In this document: positions 1 to 5,901 of the stretch, in pieces
How positions within the stretch are numbered: position 1 is the stretch's first letter
How the letters are laid out: every line of letters starts with the position of its first letter
DNA from: an uncultured Sphingomonadales bacterium
Lineage (GTDB): Bacteria; Pseudomonadota; Alphaproteobacteria; Sphingomonadales; Sphingomonadaceae
DNA length: 9,614 nt
Direction of reading: 5' to 3'
Assembly (NCBI GenBank): GCA_903893935.1
Contig: CAITOD010000040.1
Location: 1 to 9,614 of the forward strand
The notes under the pieces: generated by a model
The model's database searches: none
Seen by the model: the letters and a program-made list of their open reading frames with translations, nothing else
Told to the model about the DNA's origin: nothing
Program-made: the position numbers and the translations under genes

Positions 1-606
1 CCAGACCCCGGGTCCTGGTGCGGCAACGATCGGTTCATCGAGAATATCGGCCACAACGAGGTCGGGCGTGGCAGCGAGCCGGTGTCCTTCGGGGAGGCAG
101 GCCACACACCGCTCATGCGCGATATCGACCAGCGTAATGCCATCGAGACCCACTGGCGGGCGGATGATCGCGCAATCGACTTTGCCCTCGCGCAAGCCGG
201 CAGTCGGATCGGTGAAATCGAACTCTTCGAGCTGCAATGTGGCATCCGGTTGCAGCCGTTCGAATTCACGCACGATGGTCGGGATGAATTCGACCGCCGT
301 GCCGATCATATAACCGACACGCAGCGTGTTCCTCATCGCGCGCTGGAGCAACTGGGCTTCATATTTGAACCGCGACAGCGCATCGTTCATCGCGCGTGCT
401 ATGCCCAGCAACTGTTCGCCTTGCCGGGTCAGCAAAACGCTGCGGGTGGTTCGCTCGAACAGCGGGAAGCCGACAATTTCTTCGAGTTGCAGGATGGTTT
501 GCGACAAAGCTGGCTGCGATACACAGACTTGCTCGGCCGCTCGGGCGAAGCTGCGAAGCTCGGCCACGGCGACGAACGAGCGAATGTGGCGGGTCAGGAT
601 ATTCAT
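1..606 (-). CDS. LysR-type transcriptional regulator, 3' end missing (window edge)
   Basis: The minus strand stays open from an ATG at 606 to the window edge, giving 202 codons with no stop. LysR proteins are usually about 300 residues, so the last third lies outside. Residues 1-65 form the typical winged helix-turn-helix: it begins MNILTRHIRSFVAVAE, then has SFARAAEQVCVSQPALSQTI, then a wing containing FPLFERT. From about residue 96 (LRVGYMIGTAVEFIP) the type-2 periplasmic-binding-like effector domain starts; the visible part includes VDCAIIRPPVG. The frame stays open for about ten more codons upstream, but no better start is visible and the family consensus fits M at 606. The gene is divergent from the aminotransferase at 722, the classic LysR arrangement, so it probably controls that gene and perhaps itself. 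Family confidence is high; the effector is unknown. Confidence 0.93.
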   Translation of the reverse strand, partial: MNILTRHIRSFVAVAELRSFARAAEQVCVSQPALSQTILQLEEIVGFPLFERTTRSVLLTRQGEQLLGIARAMNDALSRFKYEAQLLQRAMRNTLRVGYMIGTAVEFIPTIVREFERLQPDATLQLEEFDFTDPTAGLREGKVDCAIIRPPVGLDGITLVDIAHERCVACLPEGHRLAATPDLVVADILDEPIVAAPGPGVW

Positions 607-639
607 AAGCTGGACGGCATAATGGTCAGCGCATTCGAC

Positions 640-658
640 CTTGTTGTCAAGCGACAAG
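640..658. promoter_or_regulatory. Candidate LysR operator in the divergent promoter region
   Basis: The sequence CTTGTTGTCAAGCGACAAG has outer arms CTTGT/ACAAG and a nested dyad TTGTC-aagc-GACAA at 644-657. It lies in the 115-bp gap between the divergent LysR and aminotransferase genes, where LysR proteins normally bind. On the minus strand the dyad contains a perfect TTGACA (650-645), with CATTAT 20 bp further on as a poor, over-spaced -10. Binding here could therefore also affect the regulator's own promoter. No good -35/-10 pair was found toward 722. The dyad is seen directly; its role is inferred. Confidence 0.4.
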
Positions 659-721
659 CCCGAATAAAGAAGGCCATGCCGCTAAAAAGGCTGGCCCATT
701 CAAACAGGAAGGACGCGGGAT

Positions 722-2044
722 ATGGCAAGCGACGCGACAATCGCTCATGGCAAGATCGACCACGCCAAGAAATCTCTGGTCCATGATCCGGTCGAAGGTG
801 ACAAGTCCAAGATCACGCTTGTCAAAGCACTGGGTTCGTTTGTGTGGGACGATCAAGGCAACAGGTATCTTGATTGTACCTCGCAGGCGTGGTCGAACAA
901 TCTTGGCGCAAATGACCCGCGCGTGGTCGAGGCAGCGATTGCGCAGTTGCGCCAGATCACGCACGCACGGCCGAACTTCAACACCCCGGCACTGCTGGAA
1001 CTGACGGCAAAACTGCGCGAGATTTCGCCCGGCGATCTCAACCGCATCGGCTATACGTTGCATGGCAGTCTGGCGGTCGAAATGGCGATCAAGCTTGCCT
1101 ACAAAAACCATCCGGGGCGGCACAATATCATCGTTTTGCAGGATGCCTATCATGGCCGGTCGCTCACCACGATGGCGGCCAGCTGGCCTCATCCGAACAA
1201 CCCGTTTCTGCCGATCCAGCCGCGCTTTACGCGCGTGCCGCATCCCGATCCCTACCGTCCGCGGCTCGGACTCGATCCCGAAATAGAGTCGCAACTGTGT
1301 CTGCAATTGCTTGAAGAAACGATCGTCAAGGGCGTCGATGGCGGCGTTGCGGCGATCATGCTCGAGCCGATCCCTGGCAATGGCGGGCACATCGCCCTGC
1401 CGGTATCGTTTCTCAAGGGCGTTCGCGCGATCTGCGACAAGCACGATATTGTGATGATTTTCGACGAGATCCAGACCTGTTTTGGCCGCACCGGGGCGAT
1501 GTTCGGGTCGGACTACTTTGGCGTGATCCCCGACATCATGACGTTTGGCAAAGGCGTGAGTGGCGGGTTCCCCCTGGCGGGGATCATGGCCAGCGAGCGG
1601 CTGAAAGGGTTTGAGACAGGCGAAGACGCGCTGACATTCGGCCAGTTTCCGGTGGCGATGGCCGCTGCCGTTGCCGCCGTCAACGCGATCATCGACGACA
1701 AGCTGTGCGACAACGCGCGTGAAATCGGCGCTTATGCCACGCAGCGGCTGCACGAGATGGCGCAGAACCGCGCGTTGATCGGCGACATTCGCGGGCCCGG
1801 CCTGTTCGTTTCGATCGAACTGGTCAAGGATCGACAGACCAAGGAGCCGGCAACCCGCGCGGCCGCGGAAGTCTATCGTCGCGGTGTCGAGCGGCGCGTG
1901 CTGTTCGGCGAAAGCCGCTATGCGGGCCTTGGCAATCTCATCAAGATCAAGCCACCGCTCGATGTCACCAAAGAGGATATGGGGCACGCGCTCGATGTGC
2001 TCGACGAAGTGCTCGGTTCGATCGAAGCCGATGGCATTGCCTGA
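722..2044 (+). CDS. Class-III PLP-dependent aminotransferase
   Basis: A 440-residue fold-type I PLP enzyme of the class-III group (GABA, acetylornithine and omega-amino acid aminotransferases), expected in the cytoplasm. The ATG at 722 follows a strong ribosome-binding site, AGGAAGGA at 706-713, with 8 nt spacing. Visible landmarks are the cofactor-phosphate region HGSLAVEMAIKLA, the ring-stacking YHG (Y143-H144), the EPIPGNGG segment, the pyridine-nitrogen aspartate in IFDEIQTCFGRTG (D248), and the Schiff-base lysine in FGKGVSGGFPLAG (K277). All expected catalytic elements are present and the length is normal. The usual SGSEAVE-type segment reads HGSLAVE here, a small departure that may reflect substrate choice. 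The gene is divergent from the LysR regulator and likely its target. The amino donor and acceptor cannot be named from sequence; next to a sugar kinase, an amino-sugar or omega-amino acid role is only speculation. Confidence 0.9.
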   Translation: MASDATIAHGKIDHAKKSLVHDPVEGDKSKITLVKALGSFVWDDQGNRYLDCTSQAWSNNLGANDPRVVEAAIAQLRQITHARPNFNTPALLELTAKLREISPGDLNRIGYTLHGSLAVEMAIKLAYKNHPGRHNIIVLQDAYHGRSLTTMAASWPHPNNPFLPIQPRFTRVPHPDPYRPRLGLDPEIESQLCLQLLEETIVKGVDGGVAAIMLEPIPGNGGHIALPVSFLKGVRAICDKHDIVMIFDEIQTCFGRTGAMFGSDYFGVIPDIMTFGKGVSGGFPLAGIMASERLKGFETGEDALTFGQFPVAMAAAVAAVNAIIDDKLCDNAREIGAYATQRLHEMAQNRALIGDIRGPGLFVSIELVKDRQTKEPATRAAAEVYRRGVERRVLFGESRYAGLGNLIKIKPPLDVTKEDMGHALDVLDEVLGSIEADGIA

Positions 2045-2096
2045 TTAACGGGATCGGGCCTGATTAACGGGATCGGGCCTGATTGACCGGATGCGG
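2039..2096 (+). repeat. Three tandem 19-20-bp repeats overlapping the aminotransferase stop
   Basis: Two identical 19-bp units, gcctgattaacgggatcgg, lie at 2039-2057 and 2058-2076. A diverged 20-bp third copy, gcctgattgaccggatgcgg, follows at 2077-2096. The first copy contains the TGA stop of the aminotransferase (2042-2044). The unit length is not a multiple of three, so the array does not extend the protein. Each copy carries CCTGATT, which is the exact complement of AATCAGG at 2147-2153, overlapping the xylB ribosome-binding site. The array may be a slippage product, a leader RNA element, or both. Confidence 0.9.
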
Positions 2097-2150
2097 CCCG
2101 TGAACTGCGGGTGGTGGCGTAGTCCGCGCCGGCTGCGCGACCTCAGAATC

Positions 2151-2155
2151 AGGGA
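2151..2155 (+). promoter_or_regulatory. Ribosome-binding site that sets the xylB start
   Basis: AGGGA at 2151-2155 lies 6 nt before the ATG at 2162 and directly abuts an in-frame TTG at 2156. The spacing makes ATG 2162 the likely start (MYLGLDIGTS) and rules against the TTG. The site overlaps AATCAGG (2147-2153), the complement of the CCTGATT core in the upstream repeats. Confidence 0.7.
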
Positions 2156-2161
2156 TTGGCA

Positions 2162-3619
2162 ATGTATCTGGGTCTGGACATCGGCACGTCTTGCGTGAAG
2201 GCCGTCGTAATCGACGATCAGGGCGAGTTCGTCGCACAATCGAGTGCACCGCTATCGGTATCCCGGCCGCACCACTTGTGGTCAGAGCAAGACCCGCAAA
2301 GCTGGTGGGCTGCGACCGGGGCAGCCATGACGGGGCTGCCAGCGCACGTGCGATCGAAAATCTGCGGCATCGGCCTTGCCGGACAAATGCACGGTGCGAC
2401 GGTGCTCGATCGGGATCACCGCGTGCTGCGCCCCGCCATCCTGTGGAACGATGGACGTGCGGGCGCGCAATGCGCGGCGCTGGAAGCCGCTGTTCCAGCG
2501 CTTGCCACAATAACCGGTAACCGGGCCATGCCGGGCTTTACTGCGCCGAAGCTTGCGTGGTTGCGCGAGCACGAGCCGGATGTGTTCGGCGCAACCGCGA
2601 TGGTTCTTCTGCCAAAAGACTATATTCGCCTGCGGATGACCGGCGATTGTGCTTCCGACATGTCGGACAGCGCGGGTACCTTGTGGCTCGATGTCGCGGG
2701 GCGCGATTGGTCCGACACTATGCTCGCTGCGACCGGTTTGTCGCGCGCAGCCATGCCGCGCCTTTGCGAAGGACCCGAAATAACCGGTCAGTTGCGCCAG
2801 GATATTGCGGACGAATGGGGGATGCCACGCGCGCCCGTGGTCGCTGGCGGCGGTGACAATGCGGCCGGTGCGATCGGTGCGGGCGTGGTCGATCCGGGCG
2901 ATGCGTTCCTCTCGCTTGGCACGTCGGGCGTGCTGTTCCTGGCCCAGGCCGATTATCACCCCAACCCCGCCGGCGGGGTGCACACATTCTGTCACGCTTT
3001 GCCCGGACGCTGGCACCAGATGGCGGTCCACCTCAGTGCGGCGAGCTGCCTCGACTGGGCTATCCGGTTGACGGGGTTCGATGATACACACGCGTTCCTG
3101 CGCACCGTCGAGCGGCGTGCCCAGCCGTGCGGGCGCGAGATTTTTCTGCCTTACCTTTCGGGCGAGCGGACGCCACACAACGACCCGAACGCAGCGGGCG
3201 TGCTGTTTGGTCTTGGACATGACAGCGGTCAAATCGAAGTCGGCCAGGCGGTTCTCGAAGGCGTGGCAATGGCCTTTCGCGACGGGCTTGATGCTTTGGT
3301 GCTGGCAGGCTCGGCGCCTGCCTCGATCACCATCATCGGCGGTGGCTCGCGCTCGCTCTATTGGGGCAAGCTCCTCGCCGCCGCGCTCGAGACGAACGTG
3401 ATATACCGCGAGGGCAGCGAAGTGGGGCCCGCGCTTGGCGCTGCCAGGCTGGCTTTGCTTGGCGTCGCTGCGGTCCCGGTTCAACACGCCTGTCCGGCAC
3501 CGCCGATAGTCCGGATAGTCGAACCCGATGCGGCCCTCGTCGACCATTTCGCGCGGCGTCAGCCAAAGTTCCGATCGCTTTATACCGCGCTCTCGGCCTT
3601 GTTTCCGGAGGCTCCATGA
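2162..3619 (+). CDS. xylB: Xylulokinase (FGGY-family carbohydrate kinase)
   Basis: A 485-residue cytoplasmic kinase expected to phosphorylate D-xylulose to D-xylulose 5-phosphate with ATP, feeding the pentose phosphate pathway. The N-terminal FGGY domain opens with the phosphate loop LGLDIGTSCVKAVVID, followed by GQMHGATVLD, ILWNDGRA and a GFTAPKLAWLREHEP segment, all typical of XylB. The C-terminal domain has VVAGGGDNAAGAIGAG with the probable catalytic base D232, matching the D233 position of E. coli XylB. It continues with LSLGTSGV, LPYLSGERTPHNDPNAAG and the adenosine-binding GGGSRSLYWGKLLA. The length is close to E. coli XylB. The start is ATG 2162, chosen from the AGGGA spacing. The 3' end overlaps the next ORF by ATGA at 3616. 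A related pentulose or polyol-derived ketose could be the true substrate, since no xylose isomerase or polyol dehydrogenase is in view. Confidence 0.87.
   Translation: MYLGLDIGTSCVKAVVIDDQGEFVAQSSAPLSVSRPHHLWSEQDPQSWWAATGAAMTGLPAHVRSKICGIGLAGQMHGATVLDRDHRVLRPAILWNDGRAGAQCAALEAAVPALATITGNRAMPGFTAPKLAWLREHEPDVFGATAMVLLPKDYIRLRMTGDCASDMSDSAGTLWLDVAGRDWSDTMLAATGLSRAAMPRLCEGPEITGQLRQDIADEWGMPRAPVVAGGGDNAAGAIGAGVVDPGDAFLSLGTSGVLFLAQADYHPNPAGGVHTFCHALPGRWHQMAVHLSAASCLDWAIRLTGFDDTHAFLRTVERRAQPCGREIFLPYLSGERTPHNDPNAAGVLFGLGHDSGQIEVGQAVLEGVAMAFRDGLDALVLAGSAPASITIIGGGSRSLYWGKLLAAALETNVIYREGSEVGPALGAARLALLGVAAVPVQHACPAPPIVRIVEPDAALVDHFARRQPKFRSLYTALSALFPEAP
3607..3611 (+). promoter_or_regulatory. Strong ribosome-binding site inside the end of xylB
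   Basis: GGAGG at 3607-3611 lies 4 nt before the ATG at 3616, which overlaps the xylB stop as ATGA. It is the best evidence that the short ORF from 3616 is actually translated. Confidence 0.55.
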
Positions 3620-3837
3620 CGTTGTTTGTCGATATGGCCGATACCGCCGAACCGGCCGTGAAGAACCTGTTCGACGTAGTGACTTCCGATCCTTCACTGT
3701 TCACCAAGGGGGCCGATAATGGACGATGCAATCTCCCGACGAGCTGTAATTGCCGGTGCAGCCGCCTTTGCCATGCCCGCGATCGAAGCGACTGCCCTTG
3801 CAAGTACAGCCGGTCGTTCCATGATGGACCGCAGTGA
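3616..3837 (+). CDS. Small hypothetical ORF coupled to xylB, overlapping the DUF1349 gene
   Basis: A 73-codon ORF that I do not recognise. Its ATG overlaps the xylB stop (ATGA) and sits 4 nt after GGAGG, so initiation is plausible by translational coupling. The first 35 or so codons, MTLFVDMADTAEPAVKNLFD and on to about SLFTKGAD, use GC-ending codons and have a normal soluble-protein composition. From about codon 36 the frame overlaps the Tat signal region of the next gene and becomes rich in Cys, Arg and Ser, as non-coding frames do. Three readings are possible: a real small protein, a coupling leader for the DUF1349 gene, or the 5' remnant of a gene lost by deletion or frameshift. Confidence 0.4.
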   Translation: MTLFVDMADTAEPAVKNLFDVVTSDPSLFTKGADNGRCNLPTSCNCRCSRLCHARDRSDCPCKYSRSFHDGPQ

Positions 3838-4405
3838 TGGCCAGTGGCTCAACGAGCCCAAAGCCTGGTCTGCAACCGAGCCCGGCCAGCTTTCGCTGGT
3901 AACCGATGCGAACACGGACTTCTGGCGATCGACGCATTACGGCTTCATTCGTGATAGCGGCCACTTTCTGGGCTTTGCCGCGCCCGTCGCGTTCACCGCG
4001 CAACTGCGCATTCGCGGGCGGTTCGAAACGCTTTATGATCAGGCCGGGATCATGGTGCGGGTCGATGAACAGCGCTGGGTGAAAGCGGGCATCGAATTGT
4101 CCGACGGGCGCCCGATGCTGAGCAGCGTGCTGACTGCGGGTCTATCCGACTGGGCGACCGGGCCCTGCCAATTTGATCCGCGCGATTTTTGGATGCGCGC
4201 GACCGTTGCCAAAGGTGTGCTGCGGTTGCAAGTCTCGGCCGACGGGAAAATCTGGCCGCTGGTCCGTCTCGCGCCCTTTCCTGTGGCCAGCGGCTACCAG
4301 GTTGGCCCGATGGCCTGCACGCCGCAGCGCAGCGGGCTGCACGTTACATTCTCGGACTTGCAGATCACAGACCCGGCGGGCAAAGACCTCCACGATTTGA
4401 GCTGA
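3719..4405 (+). CDS. DUF1349 protein with a twin-arginine (Tat) signal
   Basis: A 228-residue protein. The ATG at 3719 follows AAGGGGG (3706-3712) by 6 nt. Residues 1-29 look like a Tat signal: SRRAVIAGAAAFAMPA with the twin arginine, a hydrophobic stretch and a small-residue end near ATALAS. From about residue 35 (MMDRSDGQWLNEPKAW) the DUF1349 domain begins, a concanavalin-A-like jelly roll. It shows TDFWRSTHYGFIRDSGHFLG, LYDQAGIMVRVDEQRWVKAGIE, an SVLTAGLSDW strand and WPLVRLAPFP near the C-terminus. Family members are usually about 190 residues without a signal, so the leader is an addition; an internal start near MMDRSDG (3821) would give the usual form but has no good ribosome-binding site. 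The domain's biochemical role is not established; a sugar- or glycan-binding role is inferred from fold and context. The gene follows xylB in the same direction. Confidence 0.83.
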   Translation: MDDAISRRAVIAGAAAFAMPAIEATALASTAGRSMMDRSDGQWLNEPKAWSATEPGQLSLVTDANTDFWRSTHYGFIRDSGHFLGFAAPVAFTAQLRIRGRFETLYDQAGIMVRVDEQRWVKAGIELSDGRPMLSSVLTAGLSDWATGPCQFDPRDFWMRATVAKGVLRLQVSADGKIWPLVRLAPFPVASGYQVGPMACTPQRSGLHVTFSDLQITDPAGKDLHDLS

Positions 4406-4463
4406 GGCAGGCCGCTGCGGGTTCTCGACGGCGCTGCAAGCATCGCGCGCTTTTGCCTGCGGC

Positions 4464-4481
4464 TGCAAACGATTGTTGTCA
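4464..4481. promoter_or_regulatory. Candidate LacI-family operator before the sugar operon
   Basis: TGCAAACGATTGTTGTCA is an imperfect palindrome with 7 of 9 base pairs matched about its centre. Read as the LacI/CcpA-type pattern TGnAAnCGnTTnCA from 4464, 8 of the 10 fixed positions match, including the central CG. It lies about 65 nt before the transporter start, in a 140-bp non-coding gap, where a sugar-responsive repressor would be expected to act. No LacI-type gene is inside the window. The gap 4406-4545 shows no clear -35/-10 pair and no convincing terminator after the DUF1349 gene. Confidence 0.4.
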
Positions 4482-4531
4482 ATGCGGGCGATGTGTGACA
4501 AGAGCCGGGGACAGGGTCGGCAAGGCCCCCC

Positions 4532-4538
4532 GGGGGAG
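4532..4538 (+). promoter_or_regulatory. Ribosome-binding site that sets a GTG start for the transporter
   Basis: GGGGGAG at 4532-4538 lies 7 nt before GTG 4546. The frame stays open far upstream with no meaningful protein, so this site decides the start. A run of six C directly precedes it (4526-4531) and could pair with the G run, partly masking the site. Confidence 0.65.
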
Positions 4539-4545
4539 ATACTTC

Positions 4546-5901
4546 GTGGTCGTTGACCGTCCGCGCCTGTCGCTTGGCCGCATTCTGGAAATGAACCTGG
4601 GGTTTCTCGGGTTGCAGTTCAGTTTCGGGCTGCAGCAGGGCAACATGGCGCCGATCTACAGCTATCTGGGCGCAAACGAAAGCCAGTTGCCGATGCTGCA
4701 ACTGGCCGGCCCGCTGACCGGGCTCCTGATCCAGCCTTTGATCGGCGCGCTCAGCGATCGCACCACCGGGCGCTGGGGGCGGCGCACGCCCTATTTCGTG
4801 CTCGGCGCGGTGCTGTGTTGCGTGGGCCTGTTCGCGATGCCGCTGTCGTCGTCGATCCTGATGGCCGCCTCGCTGTTGTGGGTGCTCGATGCGGGCAACA
4901 ACATCACGATGGAGCCCTATCGCGCTTATGTGTCGGACCGGCTGGCGCCCGAACAGCGGCAATTCGGGTTTCTGTCGCAAAGCGCGTTTACCGGCCTTGC
5001 GCAAATGCTGGCGTTCCTCACCCCGTCGATCCTGGTCGGGCTGGGGATGAACCAGGACTGGGTCGATGCGCATCATATCCCTTACACCGTGCGCGTGGTG
5101 TTCACGATCGGCGCGGTGCTGTCGCTGTCGACGATCCTGTGGTCGATCTGGCGCGTGCCCGAATTGCCGCTGACGCAAGCTGAACGCGCCGAGATCGAGG
5201 CGCGGCCTGCGGGGGCAGGCGCAACGCTGCTCGAAATCGCCCACGCCATCCGCGACATGCCGCGCGCGATGCGCAAGCTCGGGCTGATGAGCGTGTTCCA
5301 GTGGTTCGGCATGTCGGGGTACTGGACGTATGCGGTCTATTCGCTCGGCCGCACGATCTACCACACTGCCGATCCGCAGACTTCGGCGTTTCACAGCGCG
5401 GTGCTCACCAATGGCGAAGTGGCCGCGTTCTACAACGCGGTCGCGTTTGTCGGCGCGTTTGCCATGGTGCCGGTGGCGCGGCGGATCGGCCCCGGGCCGC
5501 TGCACGCGCTCGCACTGGTGTGCGGCGGGCTGGGGATGCTCGCGCTGCCGCTGGTCGAGACCAAGGCGCTGCTGTTTGTGCCCGCGATCGGCGTCGGGCT
5601 TGCCTGGGGCAGTATCATGGGCAACCCTTATGCGATTCTCACGAGCGCGATCCCGCCCGCGCGCACCGGGGTCTATATGGGCATTTTCAACATGATGATC
5701 GTGCTGCCGATGCTGCTGTTTGCAGTGGTGATGAGCCGGCTCGATCTCGGCGTGGTGTCGATCGGGTTCGATGTCTACCATCGCCTGCTCGCCAGCGACC
5801 CGCGCAACATGCTGCGCGTGTGCGGCGCGTGCCTGATCGCCGCCGGGCTGGCGGTCGCCTGGGTCGAAGAAGGCCGCTTGCGCAAGCCGGGGGCGGCATG
5901 A
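4546..5901 (+). CDS. MFS sugar transporter of the SLC45/sucrose-porter (GPH-like) type
   Basis: A 451-residue inner-membrane carrier with about 12 hydrophobic segments, the normal size for the family. The start is GTG 4546 (VVDRPRLSLGRILEMN), set by GGGGGAG at 4532-4538. The first membrane segment, LGFLGLQFSFGLQQGNMAPI, followed by YSYLGA, is characteristic of bacterial relatives of plant SUT and animal SLC45 sucrose/proton symporters. The loop between segments 2 and 3 carries D71-R72 and RWGRR (76-80), the conserved GxxxDRxGRR-type MFS motif. DAGNNITMEPYRAYVSD in the fourth segment region is another signature of this group. It probably imports a disaccharide or oligosaccharide by proton symport. 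The stop overlaps the GH36 start by ATGA, so transporter and hydrolase are translationally coupled, pointing to an alpha-galactoside such as raffinose or melibiose as cargo. Confidence 0.9.
   Translation: MVVDRPRLSLGRILEMNLGFLGLQFSFGLQQGNMAPIYSYLGANESQLPMLQLAGPLTGLLIQPLIGALSDRTTGRWGRRTPYFVLGAVLCCVGLFAMPLSSSILMAASLLWVLDAGNNITMEPYRAYVSDRLAPEQRQFGFLSQSAFTGLAQMLAFLTPSILVGLGMNQDWVDAHHIPYTVRVVFTIGAVLSLSTILWSIWRVPELPLTQAERAEIEARPAGAGATLLEIAHAIRDMPRAMRKLGLMSVFQWFGMSGYWTYAVYSLGRTIYHTADPQTSAFHSAVLTNGEVAAFYNAVAFVGAFAMVPVARRIGPGPLHALALVCGGLGMLALPLVETKALLFVPAIGVGLAWGSIMGNPYAILTSAIPPARTGVYMGIFNMMIVLPMLLFAVVMSRLDLGVVSIGFDVYHRLLASDPRNMLRVCGACLIAAGLAVAWVEEGRLRKPGAA

Noticed and set aside
82..786. A 234-codon plus-strand frame at the left end
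   Set aside because: It is antisense to the LysR gene, whose helix-turn-helix and effector domain are clear, and it runs past the aminotransferase start.
647..1987. A 446-codon minus-strand frame opposite the aminotransferase
   Set aside because: No domain is seen, and the plus strand has the full PLP-enzyme motif set; it is a shadow of biased codon use.
2282..3697. A 471-codon minus-strand frame opposite xylB
   Set aside because: The composition is Arg/His-rich and unstructured, and the sense strand encodes a complete FGGY kinase.
4435..4458. A possible terminator hairpin after DUF1349 (AAGC/GCTT followed by TTGCC)
   Set aside because: The stem is only 4 bp and the T run is too short to support a terminator call.
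4189..4545. Upstream extension of the transporter frame into the DUF1349 gene
   Set aside because: The extra residues are non-hydrophobic, Arg/Cys-rich shadow sequence. GTG 4546 has a good ribosome-binding site and gives the usual family N-terminus.
5301..5897. Upstream extension of the GH36 frame by about 200 codons into the transporter gene
   Set aside because: The extension is a shifted reading of the transporter membrane segments. The ATGA overlap at 5898 and normal GH36 length place the start there.
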